Below, one piece after another: positions 1 through 8,683 of a DNA stretch of 64,000 bases; the first letter of the stretch is position 1; each line of letters begins with the position of its first letter. Position numbers and translations under genes: made by a program. Below the pieces are notes generated by a model. The model was given only the letters and a program-made list of their open reading frames with translations. It searched no databases and was not told the DNA's origin. Source of the stretch: Aquimarina sp. MAR_2010_214 (lineage in GTDB: Bacteria > Bacteroidota > Bacteroidia > Flavobacteriales > Flavobacteriaceae); assembly GCF_002846555.1 (NCBI RefSeq), contig NZ_PJMS01000001.1, positions 806,001 to 870,000 of the forward strand, written 5' to 3'.

Positions 1-348
1 CAAAAGAAACCTCAGAATCAGCAAAATGGTATACCTCCAATCGAAGAAATAAAAAGAGCGGGGAAGAAGTATACAAATGTACCAGATGCTAAAAGAGAGG
101 TGCTTAAAACTAAGATTATCGAAGCCGCTAAAATGGTGGAAATAGAAGAGCTTGTACCACTTTATGAAACAGCTGTTAAAAAAGCGGGAACTCGTATTGC
201 TACTATGATTGCTTTAAATGTAATCCTTAAAAATAAAGGGATTCAGCCTGATCAGTTAGCAAAAGATTTTGTTACTAAAGCTCTTGATGATAAGAATGAA
301 CTATTACAATTAGAAGCCAAAGAAATTGCTTCTAACTATAATATATAA
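1..348 (+). CDS. C-terminal part of an unrecognised protein (5' end outside window)
   Basis: The reading frame is open from the first base and ends with a stop at 346-348. A GTG at 100 lies inside the open frame and is unlikely to be the real start. The visible 115 residues begin with a Gln/Asn/Pro-rich stretch, followed by a charged, mostly helical region with no cysteine, membrane segment or catalytic motif that I recognise. The composition suggests a soluble helical C-terminal domain. It is followed immediately by a strong terminator shared with the convergent gene at 404-913. I do not assign a function. Confidence 0.7.
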   Translation, partial: QKKPQNQQNGIPPIEEIKRAGKKYTNVPDAKREVLKTKIIEAAKMVEIEELVPLYETAVKKAGTRIATMIALNVILKNKGIQPDQLAKDFVTKALDDKNELLQLEAKEIASNYNI

Positions 349-354
349 TGGAAG

Positions 355-393
355 AACTTATAGATACTGAATCATTTTCAGTATCTATAAGTT
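355..393. terminator. Bidirectional intrinsic terminator
   Basis: A 16-bp perfect stem (355-370 with 378-393) and a 7-nt loop are followed by a run of T on the plus strand and preceded by A-rich sequence. It sits between the convergent genes ending at 348 (plus) and 404 (minus), so it can stop transcription from both sides. Confidence 0.85.
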
Positions 394-403
394 TTTTTAA
401 TTC

Positions 404-913
404 TTAATTATCTGCAATATGCTCATCTAAAGGAATTTCAATGTTGGTTTTAAAATTTGGGAAAAGCTCTTTAGTTTGCGGATCGTTAAGAAGTTTATTA
501 GATTCTACAAAATACCATTGAGACTTTTTCTTATTATAAAATCCGAATAATGAACTTTTTAAGGTAATTAATTTACCGTTAAAATCCATTTTTATGGTGT
601 TTTTAACTAAACAATGATATTCTTTTTTTTCTTTTTTTATCTCAGTTACTTCATCAACTTCAGAACTAATGATTTTTATTTTTTGAGCATCCATGGTTCT
701 AAAAATTTCGTTCATGGTATCCATTAGTTGTTTCTCTCCATAAGCTTTGTAAACTTCGGGGTGAGTATATTTTAGTATTGTACTTAAATTTCTATCCATT
801 GATGCTTCAGAAGTTGCTTTTGCATCTCGTAATGCATATTCTTTTAGTGTATTCATATTTTGACAAAAAACACTTCCAGAAATTAAAAGGAAAATAAAAA
901 GGAAATTTTTCAT
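404..913 (-). CDS. Secreted NTF2-like hypothetical protein
   Basis: 169 residues. The N-terminus (MKNFLFIFLLISGSVFCQ) is a short Sec signal peptide ending in the FCQ/xCQ cleavage pattern common in flavobacteria, so the product is probably periplasmic or exported. The mature part alternates helices and strands, with a YTHPEVYKAYGEKQ segment and a FYNKKKSQWYFVES segment near the end. Both fit an NTF2-like alpha+beta cone fold, which in many flavobacterial proteins has no known ligand. There is no sorting domain. It is transcribed alone, convergent with the gene at the window start. The function is unknown and the fold assignment rests on sequence pattern only. Confidence 0.7.
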   Translation of the reverse strand: MKNFLFIFLLISGSVFCQNMNTLKEYALRDAKATSEASMDRNLSTILKYTHPEVYKAYGEKQLMDTMNEIFRTMDAQKIKIISSEVDEVTEIKKEKKEYHCLVKNTIKMDFNGKLITLKSSLFGFYNKKKSQWYFVESNKLLNDPQTKELFPNFKTNIEIPLDEHIADN

Positions 914-1145
914 GAGGGAAAATTTTTCATAAAGATAAGTATTTTTGTGCCATAAGAAATTCTTATAATTTTCATTAAACTATTAATTTTCCTTATTAAA
1001 AATAGCTTTATATAAAACGATATAAAGGAAGAAAAAAAATTAGTAATATGATTGGATCATTTTTATATGTGGATTGTGTAAAAGTGCTTTATTTTGAGTT
1101 TTATAAAAAATAACTACAGTTTTTAAACATTAAAGAAAAAATAAA

Positions 1146-1168
1146 CCCGATCATAAAATTTGATCGGG
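1146..1168 (-). terminator. Intrinsic terminator of the SPFH gene
   Basis: The stem CCCGATCA/TGATCGGG has a short AT loop. Read on the minus strand, it is followed by a T-rich tract. It lies 26 bases beyond the stop codon of the SPFH gene at 1194. Confidence 0.8.
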
Positions 1169-1193
1169 CTTGACAACTGAAATTATGTTTTTA

Positions 1194-2138
1194 TTAATTT
1201 TTATCTGGTTTCTTACCAAGACCTTTTTTTGCATTTTGTTTTTTCATTTCTTCTCCAATTTGATTTGAAGCTGTAAATGATGCAATCATATTATTTAACA
1301 TATCACTTCCGGCTTGTGGAGAATTGGGAAGTAAAATTAAGTTACTATTGGTTTCCTCTCCAATAGATTGTAAAGTATCATAATGCTGTGTTACTACAAT
1401 TAGGGCAGAAGCTTCCTGAGAATTAATACCTACATTGTTTAAAACGTCAACACTTTCTTCTAAACCTCTGGCAATTTCTCTACGTTGATCTGCAATACCT
1501 TGTCCTTGTAACCTTTTACTTTCTGCTTCGGCACGGGCTTTTGCAACGATTTTAATTCTTTCAGCTTCAGCTTCATATTCTGCGGCAACCTTTTCACGTT
1601 CAGCTGCATTAATTCTATTCATAGCCTCTTTGACCTGTGCATCAGGATCTATATCGGTTACTAAAGTTTTAATGATGTCATAACCATAGTTTATCATAGC
1701 TTCATTAAGCTCTTGTTTTACAGCAATAGCTACATCATCTTTACGTTCAAAAACATCATCCAGTTTCATTTTTGGTACTTCAGCACGAACCACATCAAAC
1801 ACATAAGATGTAATTTGATCATGCGGATTTTCTAATTTATAAAAAGCATCGTATACTTTTTCTTTAATAACCTGAAATTGAACAGAAATTTTAAGACGTA
1901 CAAATACATCATCTTTTGTTTTGGTTTCGACAAGAACATCAAGTTGTTGAATTTTTAGATTGATTCGCCCAGCAATTCTATCAAAAACAGGAATTTTAAA
2001 ATGTAATCCTGAGTTTCTGATACTTAGAAATTTACCAAATCGTTCAACGACTGCAGAAGTTTGTTGTTTTACGGTAAATATTCCTGAAAGCAGAATGATA
2101 AACCCAAAGATTACTACTGGAATTAAATATAGGCTCAT
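1194..2138 (-). CDS. SPFH/band-7 domain protein (stomatin/QmcA-like)
   Basis: 314 residues. An N-terminal membrane segment (about residues 4-22) is followed by a band-7/SPFH domain with the typical VVERFGKF and GLHFKIPVFDRI motifs (about residues 30-200). Next come an Ala/Glu-rich helical stretch (NAAEREKVAAEYEAEAER, about 180-230) and a C-terminal polar tail ending in Lys-rich residues. Family members form large membrane-anchored oligomeric cages and influence membrane organisation and protease activity. The exact role of this one is unknown. No NfeD-type partner is adjacent, and the upstream neighbour is a 55-residue DUF4177-like gene 70 bases away, probably co-transcribed. The family call is secure; the function is not. 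Confidence 0.92.
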   Translation of the reverse strand: MSLYLIPVVIFGFIILLSGIFTVKQQTSAVVERFGKFLSIRNSGLHFKIPVFDRIAGRINLKIQQLDVLVETKTKDDVFVRLKISVQFQVIKEKVYDAFYKLENPHDQITSYVFDVVRAEVPKMKLDDVFERKDDVAIAVKQELNEAMINYGYDIIKTLVTDIDPDAQVKEAMNRINAAEREKVAAEYEAEAERIKIVAKARAEAESKRLQGQGIADQRREIARGLEESVDVLNNVGINSQEASALIVVTQHYDTLQSIGEETNSNLILLPNSPQAGSDMLNNMIASFTASNQIGEEMKKQNAKKGLGKKPDKN

Positions 2139-2208
2139 TGTTTTATATATTAATAGTTAAATTTTTTTCTGTAAATCAATGTACTAATAAATTGTAAATG
2201 ATTGATTG

Positions 2209-2376
2209 TTATTTTGAAAGAGTTATCATTGCGATGTTAGTATTGGCTAAAAAAGAAATGTCTACAACATCCCAACCTTGTTTAGAAAATTCATTCATAG
2301 TATTTTCTACCTTTTTTCTTAGTTTTTCTGTAGACCAATTTTCTGATATACGTATAACTTTATATTGTTTTCCCAT
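2209..2376 (-). CDS. Small DUF4177-like protein (55 aa)
   Basis: A minus-strand frame of 55 codons plus stop starts with MGKQYKVIRISENW and continues to a NEFSKQGWDVVDIS motif. The pattern of a KxYKVI strand, then an amphipathic helix, then xxxxKQGWxVV is typical of DUF4177, a small alpha-beta family of unknown function found across bacteria. No signal peptide is present, so it should be cytoplasmic. It lies between gltX (with its terminator) and the SPFH gene on the same strand, and is probably transcribed with the latter. A plus-strand frame covering the same bases has no family-like sequence and is discarded. Confidence 0.75.
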   Translation of the reverse strand: MGKQYKVIRISENWSTEKLRKKVENTMNEFSKQGWDVVDISFLANTNIAMITLSK

Positions 2377-2449
2377 GACAAAATAATTCTTTAGATTTTA
2401 TACTTTATAAGTATTAAATATGAAGGAAATGTTACAGATTTTTATAAAC

Positions 2450-2485
2450 AAGAAGACCATTGTTTAGCTAAACAATGGTCTTCTT
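2450..2485. terminator. Strong terminator downstream of gltX
   Basis: A 17-bp perfect stem built on AGAAGACCATTGTTTA with a 2-nt loop, followed on the minus strand by TTGTTTATAAAAAT. It lies 21 bases past the gltX stop codon and separates gltX from the downstream DUF4177-SPFH pair. Confidence 0.85.
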
Positions 2486-2505
2486 AATTTTTGATATCGA
2501 TGTTG

Positions 2506-4017
2506 TTAATTTTTTTCGATAGCGTTTTCTATCCTTCTAATGGTTTCTTTTTTACCAATCATTGAAGCGATTTGAAATACATCAGGTCCTTGAAGTGAAC
2601 CCACTAATGCTATACGCAATGGCATCATGATTTTACCAAAACCAATTTCTTTTCCTGTAATCCATCTTTTTACAATGGTCGAAGCATTGTCTTCAGAAAA
2701 ATCTGGAATATCACTTAGTATTCTTGTTAATTCGTGCATTAAACCTGAAGTATCTTCTTTCCAGGCTTTTTTAATTGCTTTTTCATCATATTCACTAGGT
2801 GATAAAAAATAAAAATGACTTAGGCTCCAGAGATCTTTAGTAAATGTAGCTCGTTCTTTTATTGTATTTATAACAACATCTAGATCTAAGGTTGTAGCAA
2901 TGTTTTTTTCAGATAGAATGGTTTTAAATTGTTTTGAGAGTAGGGTATTATCCATTTTTTGCAGCTGTTGCTGTTGGAACCATTTGGTTTTTTCAGGATC
3001 AAATTTTGCACCAGCTTTATTAACACGTTTTAGATCAAATTCCTGAATCAATTCTTGAAGAGAAAATAATTCCTGTTCTGTACCTGGATTCCATCCTAAA
3101 AAGGCAAGCATGTTAACAACAGCTTCTGGCAAATAACCATCTTCACGATATCCTGAAGAAATATTTTGAGTTTTAGGATCTGTCCACTGCAAAGGAAACA
3201 CTGGGAATCCCATTTTATCACCATCTCTTTTGCTAAGTTTTCCTTTACCGACTGGTTTTAGTATTAGTGGTAAATGAGCAAAAATTGGTGACTCCCAACC
3301 AAAAGAGCGATACAAAAGAACATGAAGTGCTAAGGAAGGCAACCATTCTTCTCCTCGAATTACGTGTGTAATTTTCATTAAATGATCATCCACAATATTG
3401 GCAAGATGATACGTAGGCATCCCGTCACTTTTAAATAAGATTTTATCGTCAAGAATGTTAGTGTCAATTTTCATATCTCCTCGAATCTCATCTGTAAGAT
3501 GTAAAATTTCATCTTTAGGAGATTTAAATCTAATGACATAAGATTCACCAGAATCAATTTTTGCTGTTACTTCATCCTTAGATAAAGATAAAGAATTGGT
3601 AAGTTTTTCTCTGTTATGCCAATTATAGATAAATGTTTTACCGTTGGCTTCATGATCTTTTCTGTGTTTATCAAGAGCTTCTGAAGTATCAAAAGCATAA
3701 TAGGCGTGACCATCTTTTATCAATTGATCAGCATATTGCTTGTATAAATGTTTACGTTCACTTTGTTTATATGGGCCAAACCCTCCATCTTTTCCTGGTC
3801 CTTCATCAAACGGAATACTACACCAATCTAGTGCTTCTTTAATATATTCTTCTGCTCCGGGAACATATCTGTTTTGATCAGTATCTTCTATTCTAAGAAT
3901 AAAGGTTCCATTGTGTTGCTTGGCAAATAGATAATTAAATAATGCAGTTCTCACACCTCCTATATGTAAGGGTCCGGTGGGACTTGGTGCAAATCGTACC
4001 CTAATGTCTTTTGTCAT
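2506..4017 (-). CDS. gltX: Glutamate--tRNA ligase
   Basis: 503 residues, the normal length for bacterial GluRS. It charges tRNA-Glu with glutamate in an ATP-dependent reaction in the cytoplasm. The class I signature appears as PSPTGPLHIGG at residues 11-21 (HIGH motif) and KLSKRDGD near residue 260 (KMSKS motif). Between them lie the Rossmann catalytic core with LRIEDTD and the GEEWLPSLALHVLLY tRNA-acceptor region. The C-terminal helical anticodon-binding domain runs from about residue 330 to the end. It is single, with its own promoter-like box at 4060-4067 and a terminator at 2450-2485. Whether the enzyme discriminates against tRNA-Gln cannot be decided from sequence here. Confidence 0.97.
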   Translation of the reverse strand: MTKDIRVRFAPSPTGPLHIGGVRTALFNYLFAKQHNGTFILRIEDTDQNRYVPGAEEYIKEALDWCSIPFDEGPGKDGGFGPYKQSERKHLYKQYADQLIKDGHAYYAFDTSEALDKHRKDHEANGKTFIYNWHNREKLTNSLSLSKDEVTAKIDSGESYVIRFKSPKDEILHLTDEIRGDMKIDTNILDDKILFKSDGMPTYHLANIVDDHLMKITHVIRGEEWLPSLALHVLLYRSFGWESPIFAHLPLILKPVGKGKLSKRDGDKMGFPVFPLQWTDPKTQNISSGYREDGYLPEAVVNMLAFLGWNPGTEQELFSLQELIQEFDLKRVNKAGAKFDPEKTKWFQQQQLQKMDNTLLSKQFKTILSEKNIATTLDLDVVINTIKERATFTKDLWSLSHFYFLSPSEYDEKAIKKAWKEDTSGLMHELTRILSDIPDFSEDNASTIVKRWITGKEIGFGKIMMPLRIALVGSLQGPDVFQIASMIGKKETIRRIENAIEKN

Positions 4018-4059
4018 GATCGTGTTTTTTAAACTTTAAGAAGTCTTACAAATAAAAGG

Positions 4060-4067
4060 CAAAGATA
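4060..4067 (-). promoter_or_regulatory. Bacteroidota -7 box for gltX
   Basis: On the minus strand the sequence is TATCTTTGC, an exact match to the Bacteroidota -7 consensus TAnnTTTG plus the frequent following C. It lies 43 bases upstream of the gltX start. No clear -33 TTG at 19-20 bases is visible, so the assignment is tentative. Confidence 0.45.
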
Positions 4068-4121
4068 CAATCTTAAATATGCTATGGAAATGATTTTAAT
4101 AGATAACCTTTTAATTTCTTA

Positions 4122-5168
4122 CTACCGTTTATATACTTTCATTTCACGTGGAACACGTTTATTCATAATCCAAAACCATAGGGGAGGAAGTAATGATATT
4201 ACCATGGATGTAGGATAACCAAAAGGTAATTGAGGACTGTTATCATGATGATCCAAAATCTGATATTTTTTTGATGCTCTGTGATGATGATCACTATGTC
4301 GTGTTAATTCATATAGCATAATTCTTCCTAAGGTATGGTTAGAATTCCAGGAATGAATTTCCTTTACACGCTCATAACGGCCAGAAGAAGTTTTTGTCCT
4401 TACTAGACCATAATGTTCTATATAATTTATAGTTTCAAGTAATAAGAATCCTGTTATTCCACTTAAGATAGCAACAAGTAATCCATAGAGACCGAAGAAA
4501 TATGTAAGTAACATGAGATATATAATGGTAATTAAAAAGTACCAAAGCATGTCATTTTTTATAGAGAAGAAAGCTTGATTGTTTTGGTTTAATAGTTTTA
4601 GTTGTATTTTCCATGCACTTATGTATTGTCGTATAGTTGAAGTTATCCAAAACAAATAGACAGGTTGATTGTATCTTGCTGTAGCTGGATCTTCTTTGGT
4701 TGCAACTTTAAGGTGATGACCAAAATTATGTTCAATATAAAAGTGCATATACAAAGATGGTAGCAGAAGTGCTTTGCCTATATAACGTTCTTTGGTAAAA
4801 CGATGACCTAACTCATGTCCTACATTTATACCATTAGATCCTAATACGATTCCTAAGGAAATAATAATACCAACAACTTCATACGTATCCAGATTTGATG
4901 ATGTACAGGTATAAATAGCAAAGAGTAAAATACCATAAACCATTGGGAGATTAAAGTAAAGCATCCAGTCAAATATCTTTTTTTTGGATTGTAATATTTT
5001 ATGGTTGCCATCTATATTTTTGGAAGATGAATTTGTAAATAATTCCAATATTGGAATGACACCAAAGGCATATATAGGAGTTAGGTAAGTATAAATTCCA
5101 TGTAACCAGATACCAATAATTGCCATAAAAGGTATTGTGTATGCACAAATATATTTAAGATCTTTCAT
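4122..5168 (-). CDS. alkB: AlkB-type alkane 1-monooxygenase
   Basis: 348 residues of an integral-membrane di-iron hydroxylase with several hydrophobic segments. The histidine boxes of AlkB are all present: GHELGHR near residue 118, EHNFGHH near 146 and RHSDHHH near 287, plus the AlkB signature NYIEHYGL near 248. The family hydroxylates terminal carbons of n-alkanes, or related long chains, using electrons from rubredoxin. No rubredoxin or rubredoxin reductase gene is adjacent, so the electron donor must be encoded elsewhere. The EHYGL signature and HSDHHH box separate it from simple fatty acid desaturases. The gene is divergent from the DUF4175-like gene. Substrate range is inferred only from the family. 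Confidence 0.9.
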   Translation of the reverse strand: MKDLKYICAYTIPFMAIIGIWLHGIYTYLTPIYAFGVIPILELFTNSSSKNIDGNHKILQSKKKIFDWMLYFNLPMVYGILLFAIYTCTSSNLDTYEVVGIIISLGIVLGSNGINVGHELGHRFTKERYIGKALLLPSLYMHFYIEHNFGHHLKVATKEDPATARYNQPVYLFWITSTIRQYISAWKIQLKLLNQNNQAFFSIKNDMLWYFLITIIYLMLLTYFFGLYGLLVAILSGITGFLLLETINYIEHYGLVRTKTSSGRYERVKEIHSWNSNHTLGRIMLYELTRHSDHHHRASKKYQILDHHDNSPQLPFGYPTSMVISLLPPLWFWIMNKRVPREMKVYKR

Positions 5169-5269
5169 AACAACTTATGTTCTAGAGGATTGAATTATCA
5201 TAAATATAACAATTCTATTAAAAATAAAATTGTAGATTTAGTGGTTAATGAAAAAGGAAGGTTTAAAAT

Positions 5270-8200
5270 ATGGATAATTTTCAATTCATAAAAAGTAAGT
5301 TAGAGCAGTTTACAAGAAAATATTATATCAATGAACTTATAAAAGGTATTATACTTTTTTTTGCTATTGGTGTTTTATATTTTTTAATAACACTGTTAAT
5401 TGAGAATTTTTTGTGGCTTGGTAAGCTAGGAAGAACTATACTGTTTTGGCTGTTTATCGCTGTTGAATTTGGTTTATTTATAAAGTTTATACTAGTACCA
5501 ATTGCTAAACTATTTAAGCTTACAAAAGGAATAGATTATGAAAAAGCATCTGGGATAATTGGAAATCATTTTCCTGAGGTAAGTGATAGACTTTTAAATT
5601 TATTACAGCTAAGCAAAAATGACGATTCATCTGCTTTGCTACTTGCGGGTATTGAACAAAAATCAAATGAACTAAAACCTATCCCTTTTAAGCTAGCTAT
5701 TAACTTTAAAAAGAATGCTAAATATCTTAAATACGCAGCAATTCCTGTAGCTATATTCCTACTATTGTTTATTTTCAATAAGACTGGCTGGATTTCTGAT
5801 AGTTATAAAAGAGTTGTAAATTATGAAGTCGCTTATGAGCCACCAGCACCATTTCAGTTTTTTATAATTAACAAAGATTTGAATGCTTTCGAAAATAAAG
5901 ACTTTATACTTAAAGTGAGAACTGCAGGTGATATTGTTCCTGATAATGCTACAATTACATATAATGATGAAATATATTTTTTAAAAAATGTAGGCTTAGG
6001 TGAGTTTGAATATAGATTTATTCAACTAAAAGAATCTTTAGAATTTGTTATAAGCGCGAATGAAGTTAATTCGCTACCGCATAGTTTGTCGGTGGTTCCT
6101 ATTCCGGCGTTACTTAATTTTGAGATGAAATTAGACTATCCTAATTACACTAAAAAGAAGGATGAAATTTTAAAAAGTTCTGGGAATGCAACCATCCCAG
6201 AAGGAACAAAAGTGGATTGGATAGTGTATACAAGAAACACAGATAAGGTAGAATTAAAGACCAAAGATTCTGTTGTTCCATTAACAAAGAACGGAACGAA
6301 TTTTTCTTACCAGAAAAAGGTGTATTCTAATATGGATTATCAAATCACTACATCGAATAAAAACGTAAAGGATTATGATAATTTGGCGTTTAATCTTAAT
6401 GTAATTAAGGACCAGTATCCAGAGTTAAATTTGAAATCTGAAAAAGATTCAGTTGACAATCAAACTATTTATTTTTTTGGTAGAATAAGTGATGATTATG
6501 GATTAAATAAACTTCGATTAGTATACTATGATAAGGAGAATGCATCTGATATTAAGATTAAAAATATAGCCATTAATAAAGCTGTGTTTGATGAATTTAT
6601 ATATGCTTTTCCTGCGGGAATTGATTTGATAGAAGGGCTTAATTATGAATTTTATTTCGAGGTTTTTGATAATGATATTATTCATAATTATAAGAGTACA
6701 AAAAGCCAGGTATTTAATTTTCGACAACTCACAAAAGAAGAGAGAGAAGATACATTATTAAAAAAGCAGAATGAGGCGATATCTGGATTGAATAAATCAT
6801 TAGACAAGTTTAAGGAACAAGAACAAGAATTAAAAAACTTAAGTAAAACTCAAAAAGAGAAAAAGAATTTAGATTTTAATGATAAGAAGAAGTTAGAAGA
6901 TTTCTTAAAAAGACAAAAAGAACAGGAGAAAATGATGCAGGATTTTTCTAAAAAATTAAAAGATAATCTTGAGCAGTTAGAGAATAAGGAAAAACAAGAA
7001 CCTTTCAAAGATGCACTAAAAGAAAGACTAGAAAGGAACGAAGAAAAGTTAAAAAAGAACGAAAAACTTCTCGAAGAAATTGAACGTCTTGCTGACAAAA
7101 TTCAAAAAGAAGAGTTAACAAAAAAACTAGAAGAGTTAGGTAAGGAAAATAAGAATATAAAGAAAAATCTAGAACAACTTTTAGAATTAACCAAGCGATA
7201 TTATGTGATAGAGAAACACGAAAAACTGGTTAAGGAGTTAGAAGATTTATCAAAAAGACAAGAAGAATTGTCTGAGAAAAATGATGAGGAAAACACAAAA
7301 GAAAAGCAGGAGGAATTAAATAAAGAGTTTGAAAATTTCCAGAAGGAAATGAAAAAACTAAGAGAAGAAAATAAGGATTTAAAAAAACCAATGAGCCTGG
7401 ATCAGAAAAAGGAAGATGAAAATGAGATAAAAAAAGAACAGGAAAAAGCAAGCGAGAACTTACAAAAGGAAAACAAATCTGACGCTAAAAAAAATCAAAA
7501 AAGTGCAGCTCAGAAAATGAAGCAGATGAGTAGTGGTATGATGATGCAAATGCAAATGGCAGGTGGAGAACAACAGCAAGAAGACATGGAGATGTTAAGA
7601 CAGATTTTAGATAACCTTGTTGATTTTTCTATAGGACAAGAAGGTTTAATGAAAAGGTTTAAAGGTATAGATATTAATAATCCCAGCTATTCATCTAAAC
7701 TTAGAAAACAAAGTATATTAAGGGAGAATTTTATACATATAGATGACAGCCTTTATGCTTTAGCATTACGAACACCACAAATAACAGAAAGTGTAACACA
7801 AAAGCTTACCGATATAGAATTTAATATTGATAAATCATTGGAAAGATTGGCAGAAAACCAAGTTGTTCAGGGTTCGGCTAATCAACAGTATACTGTTACT
7901 GGATCGAATGACTTAGCATATTTATTGAGTAGAACTTTGGATCAGATGCAAAACAGCATGTCGGCTTCAGGTAGTAAAGGCAAGAGTGGTTCTAATGAAT
8001 TTCAGTTACCAGATATTATAAAGAAACAGGATGAGCTAAATAAGAAGATGGAAGAAGGTGCTGAAAAAGGAAAAAAGAAAGGCGATAAAAAAGGAGAACA
8101 AGAGGGAGAAAAGCAAGGAGAAAAGCAAGGAGAAAAGCAAGGAAAAAAACAGGGTAAAAATGGCAAAGGTGGTGGTAAGGAAGGAAACCAAAAAGGGAGC

Positions 8201-8683
8201 AAAGAAGGGAATAAAAAAAATGGAGAGGGTAAAAATGGAGAAGGTGAGTCACAGATGCAAAAGGAAGATATGAATGGTGAGTTATATGAAATATATAAAC
8301 AACAACAACAACTTCGAAATGCACTACAAGATAAAATTAGAAAAGAAGGAAAAGGAAATAAAATTGGGAGTAGCTTGTTGCGTAAAATGGAAGAGGTAGA
8401 ACAAGAACTTTTAGAAAAAGGATTTAATGAAAGAACGTTATCAAAGATGCTCAATTTAAAACATGAGTTGCTTAAACTGGAGGATGCAACTTTGGAACAA
8501 GGTGAGGAGGAAAAAAGAGAAAGCAAAACAAATCAAGTACAGTTTGGTAATCAAAATAGACAGCAATTAGAAAAGGCAAAACAATATTTTAATACTACTG
8601 AAATATTAAATAGACAAGTACTACCTTTGCGGCAAAATTATAAACAAAAGGTACAAGAGTATTTTAAGAAAGATAATGATTAA
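5270..8683 (+). CDS. Giant DUF4175-like membrane and coiled-coil protein
   Basis: 1137 residues. There are two N-terminal membrane segments (about 24-45 and 55-80) and a third near 153-170. A beta-rich region with Ig-like spacing follows (about 185-485), then very long Lys/Glu-rich coiled coils (about 490-720). A Met/Gln patch leads into a helical region, then a low-complexity Gly-Glu-Lys-Gln repeat (about 925-985) and a final helical domain. It fits the DUF4175-type proteins widespread in Bacteroidota, whose function is not established. The next gene, ybeY, starts 8 bases before this gene's stop, which points to translational coupling. Topology suggests an inner-membrane anchor with a large periplasmic or cytoplasmic rod. 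The family name is from memory of the architecture. Confidence 0.8.
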   Translation: MDNFQFIKSKLEQFTRKYYINELIKGIILFFAIGVLYFLITLLIENFLWLGKLGRTILFWLFIAVEFGLFIKFILVPIAKLFKLTKGIDYEKASGIIGNHFPEVSDRLLNLLQLSKNDDSSALLLAGIEQKSNELKPIPFKLAINFKKNAKYLKYAAIPVAIFLLLFIFNKTGWISDSYKRVVNYEVAYEPPAPFQFFIINKDLNAFENKDFILKVRTAGDIVPDNATITYNDEIYFLKNVGLGEFEYRFIQLKESLEFVISANEVNSLPHSLSVVPIPALLNFEMKLDYPNYTKKKDEILKSSGNATIPEGTKVDWIVYTRNTDKVELKTKDSVVPLTKNGTNFSYQKKVYSNMDYQITTSNKNVKDYDNLAFNLNVIKDQYPELNLKSEKDSVDNQTIYFFGRISDDYGLNKLRLVYYDKENASDIKIKNIAINKAVFDEFIYAFPAGIDLIEGLNYEFYFEVFDNDIIHNYKSTKSQVFNFRQLTKEEREDTLLKKQNEAISGLNKSLDKFKEQEQELKNLSKTQKEKKNLDFNDKKKLEDFLKRQKEQEKMMQDFSKKLKDNLEQLENKEKQEPFKDALKERLERNEEKLKKNEKLLEEIERLADKIQKEELTKKLEELGKENKNIKKNLEQLLELTKRYYVIEKHEKLVKELEDLSKRQEELSEKNDEENTKEKQEELNKEFENFQKEMKKLREENKDLKKPMSLDQKKEDENEIKKEQEKASENLQKENKSDAKKNQKSAAQKMKQMSSGMMMQMQMAGGEQQQEDMEMLRQILDNLVDFSIGQEGLMKRFKGIDINNPSYSSKLRKQSILRENFIHIDDSLYALALRTPQITESVTQKLTDIEFNIDKSLERLAENQVVQGSANQQYTVTGSNDLAYLLSRTLDQMQNSMSASGSKGKSGSNEFQLPDIIKKQDELNKKMEEGAEKGKKKGDKKGEQEGEKQGEKQGEKQGKKQGKNGKGGGKEGNQKGSKEGNKKNGEGKNGEGESQMQKEDMNGELYEIYKQQQQLRNALQDKIRKEGKGNKIGSSLLRKMEEVEQELLEKGFNERTLSKMLNLKHELLKLEDATLEQGEEEKRESKTNQVQFGNQNRQQLEKAKQYFNTTEILNRQVLPLRQNYKQKVQEYFKKDND
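8092..8151 (+). repeat. 12-bp coding repeat (Gly-Glu-Lys-Gln)n
   Basis: About five imperfect copies of a 12-base unit (GGAGAAAAGCAA) encode GEKQ/GKKQ tetrapeptides within the DUF4175-like protein. The copies are almost identical in DNA and in frame, so slipped-strand changes would lengthen or shorten the linker without frameshift. Confidence 0.75.

Noticed and set aside
1051..1116. 21-codon plus-strand frame in the 914-1193 gap
   Set aside because: Too short, no ribosome site, no family pattern.
2198..2386. Plus-strand open frame of 62 codons
   Set aside because: It is antisense to the DUF4177-like minus-strand gene, which has family-like sequence.
4141..4154. parS-like ATTTCACGTGGAAC near the end of alkB
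   Set aside because: It has two mismatches to the GTTCCACGTGGAAC core, breaks the symmetry and lies in coding sequence; probably chance.
8002..8526. Minus-strand open frame of 174 codons opposite the DUF4175-like gene
   Set aside because: Its Ser/Phe/Pro/Cys-rich product mirrors Lys/Glu-rich codons of the plus-strand gene; no start context or family pattern.
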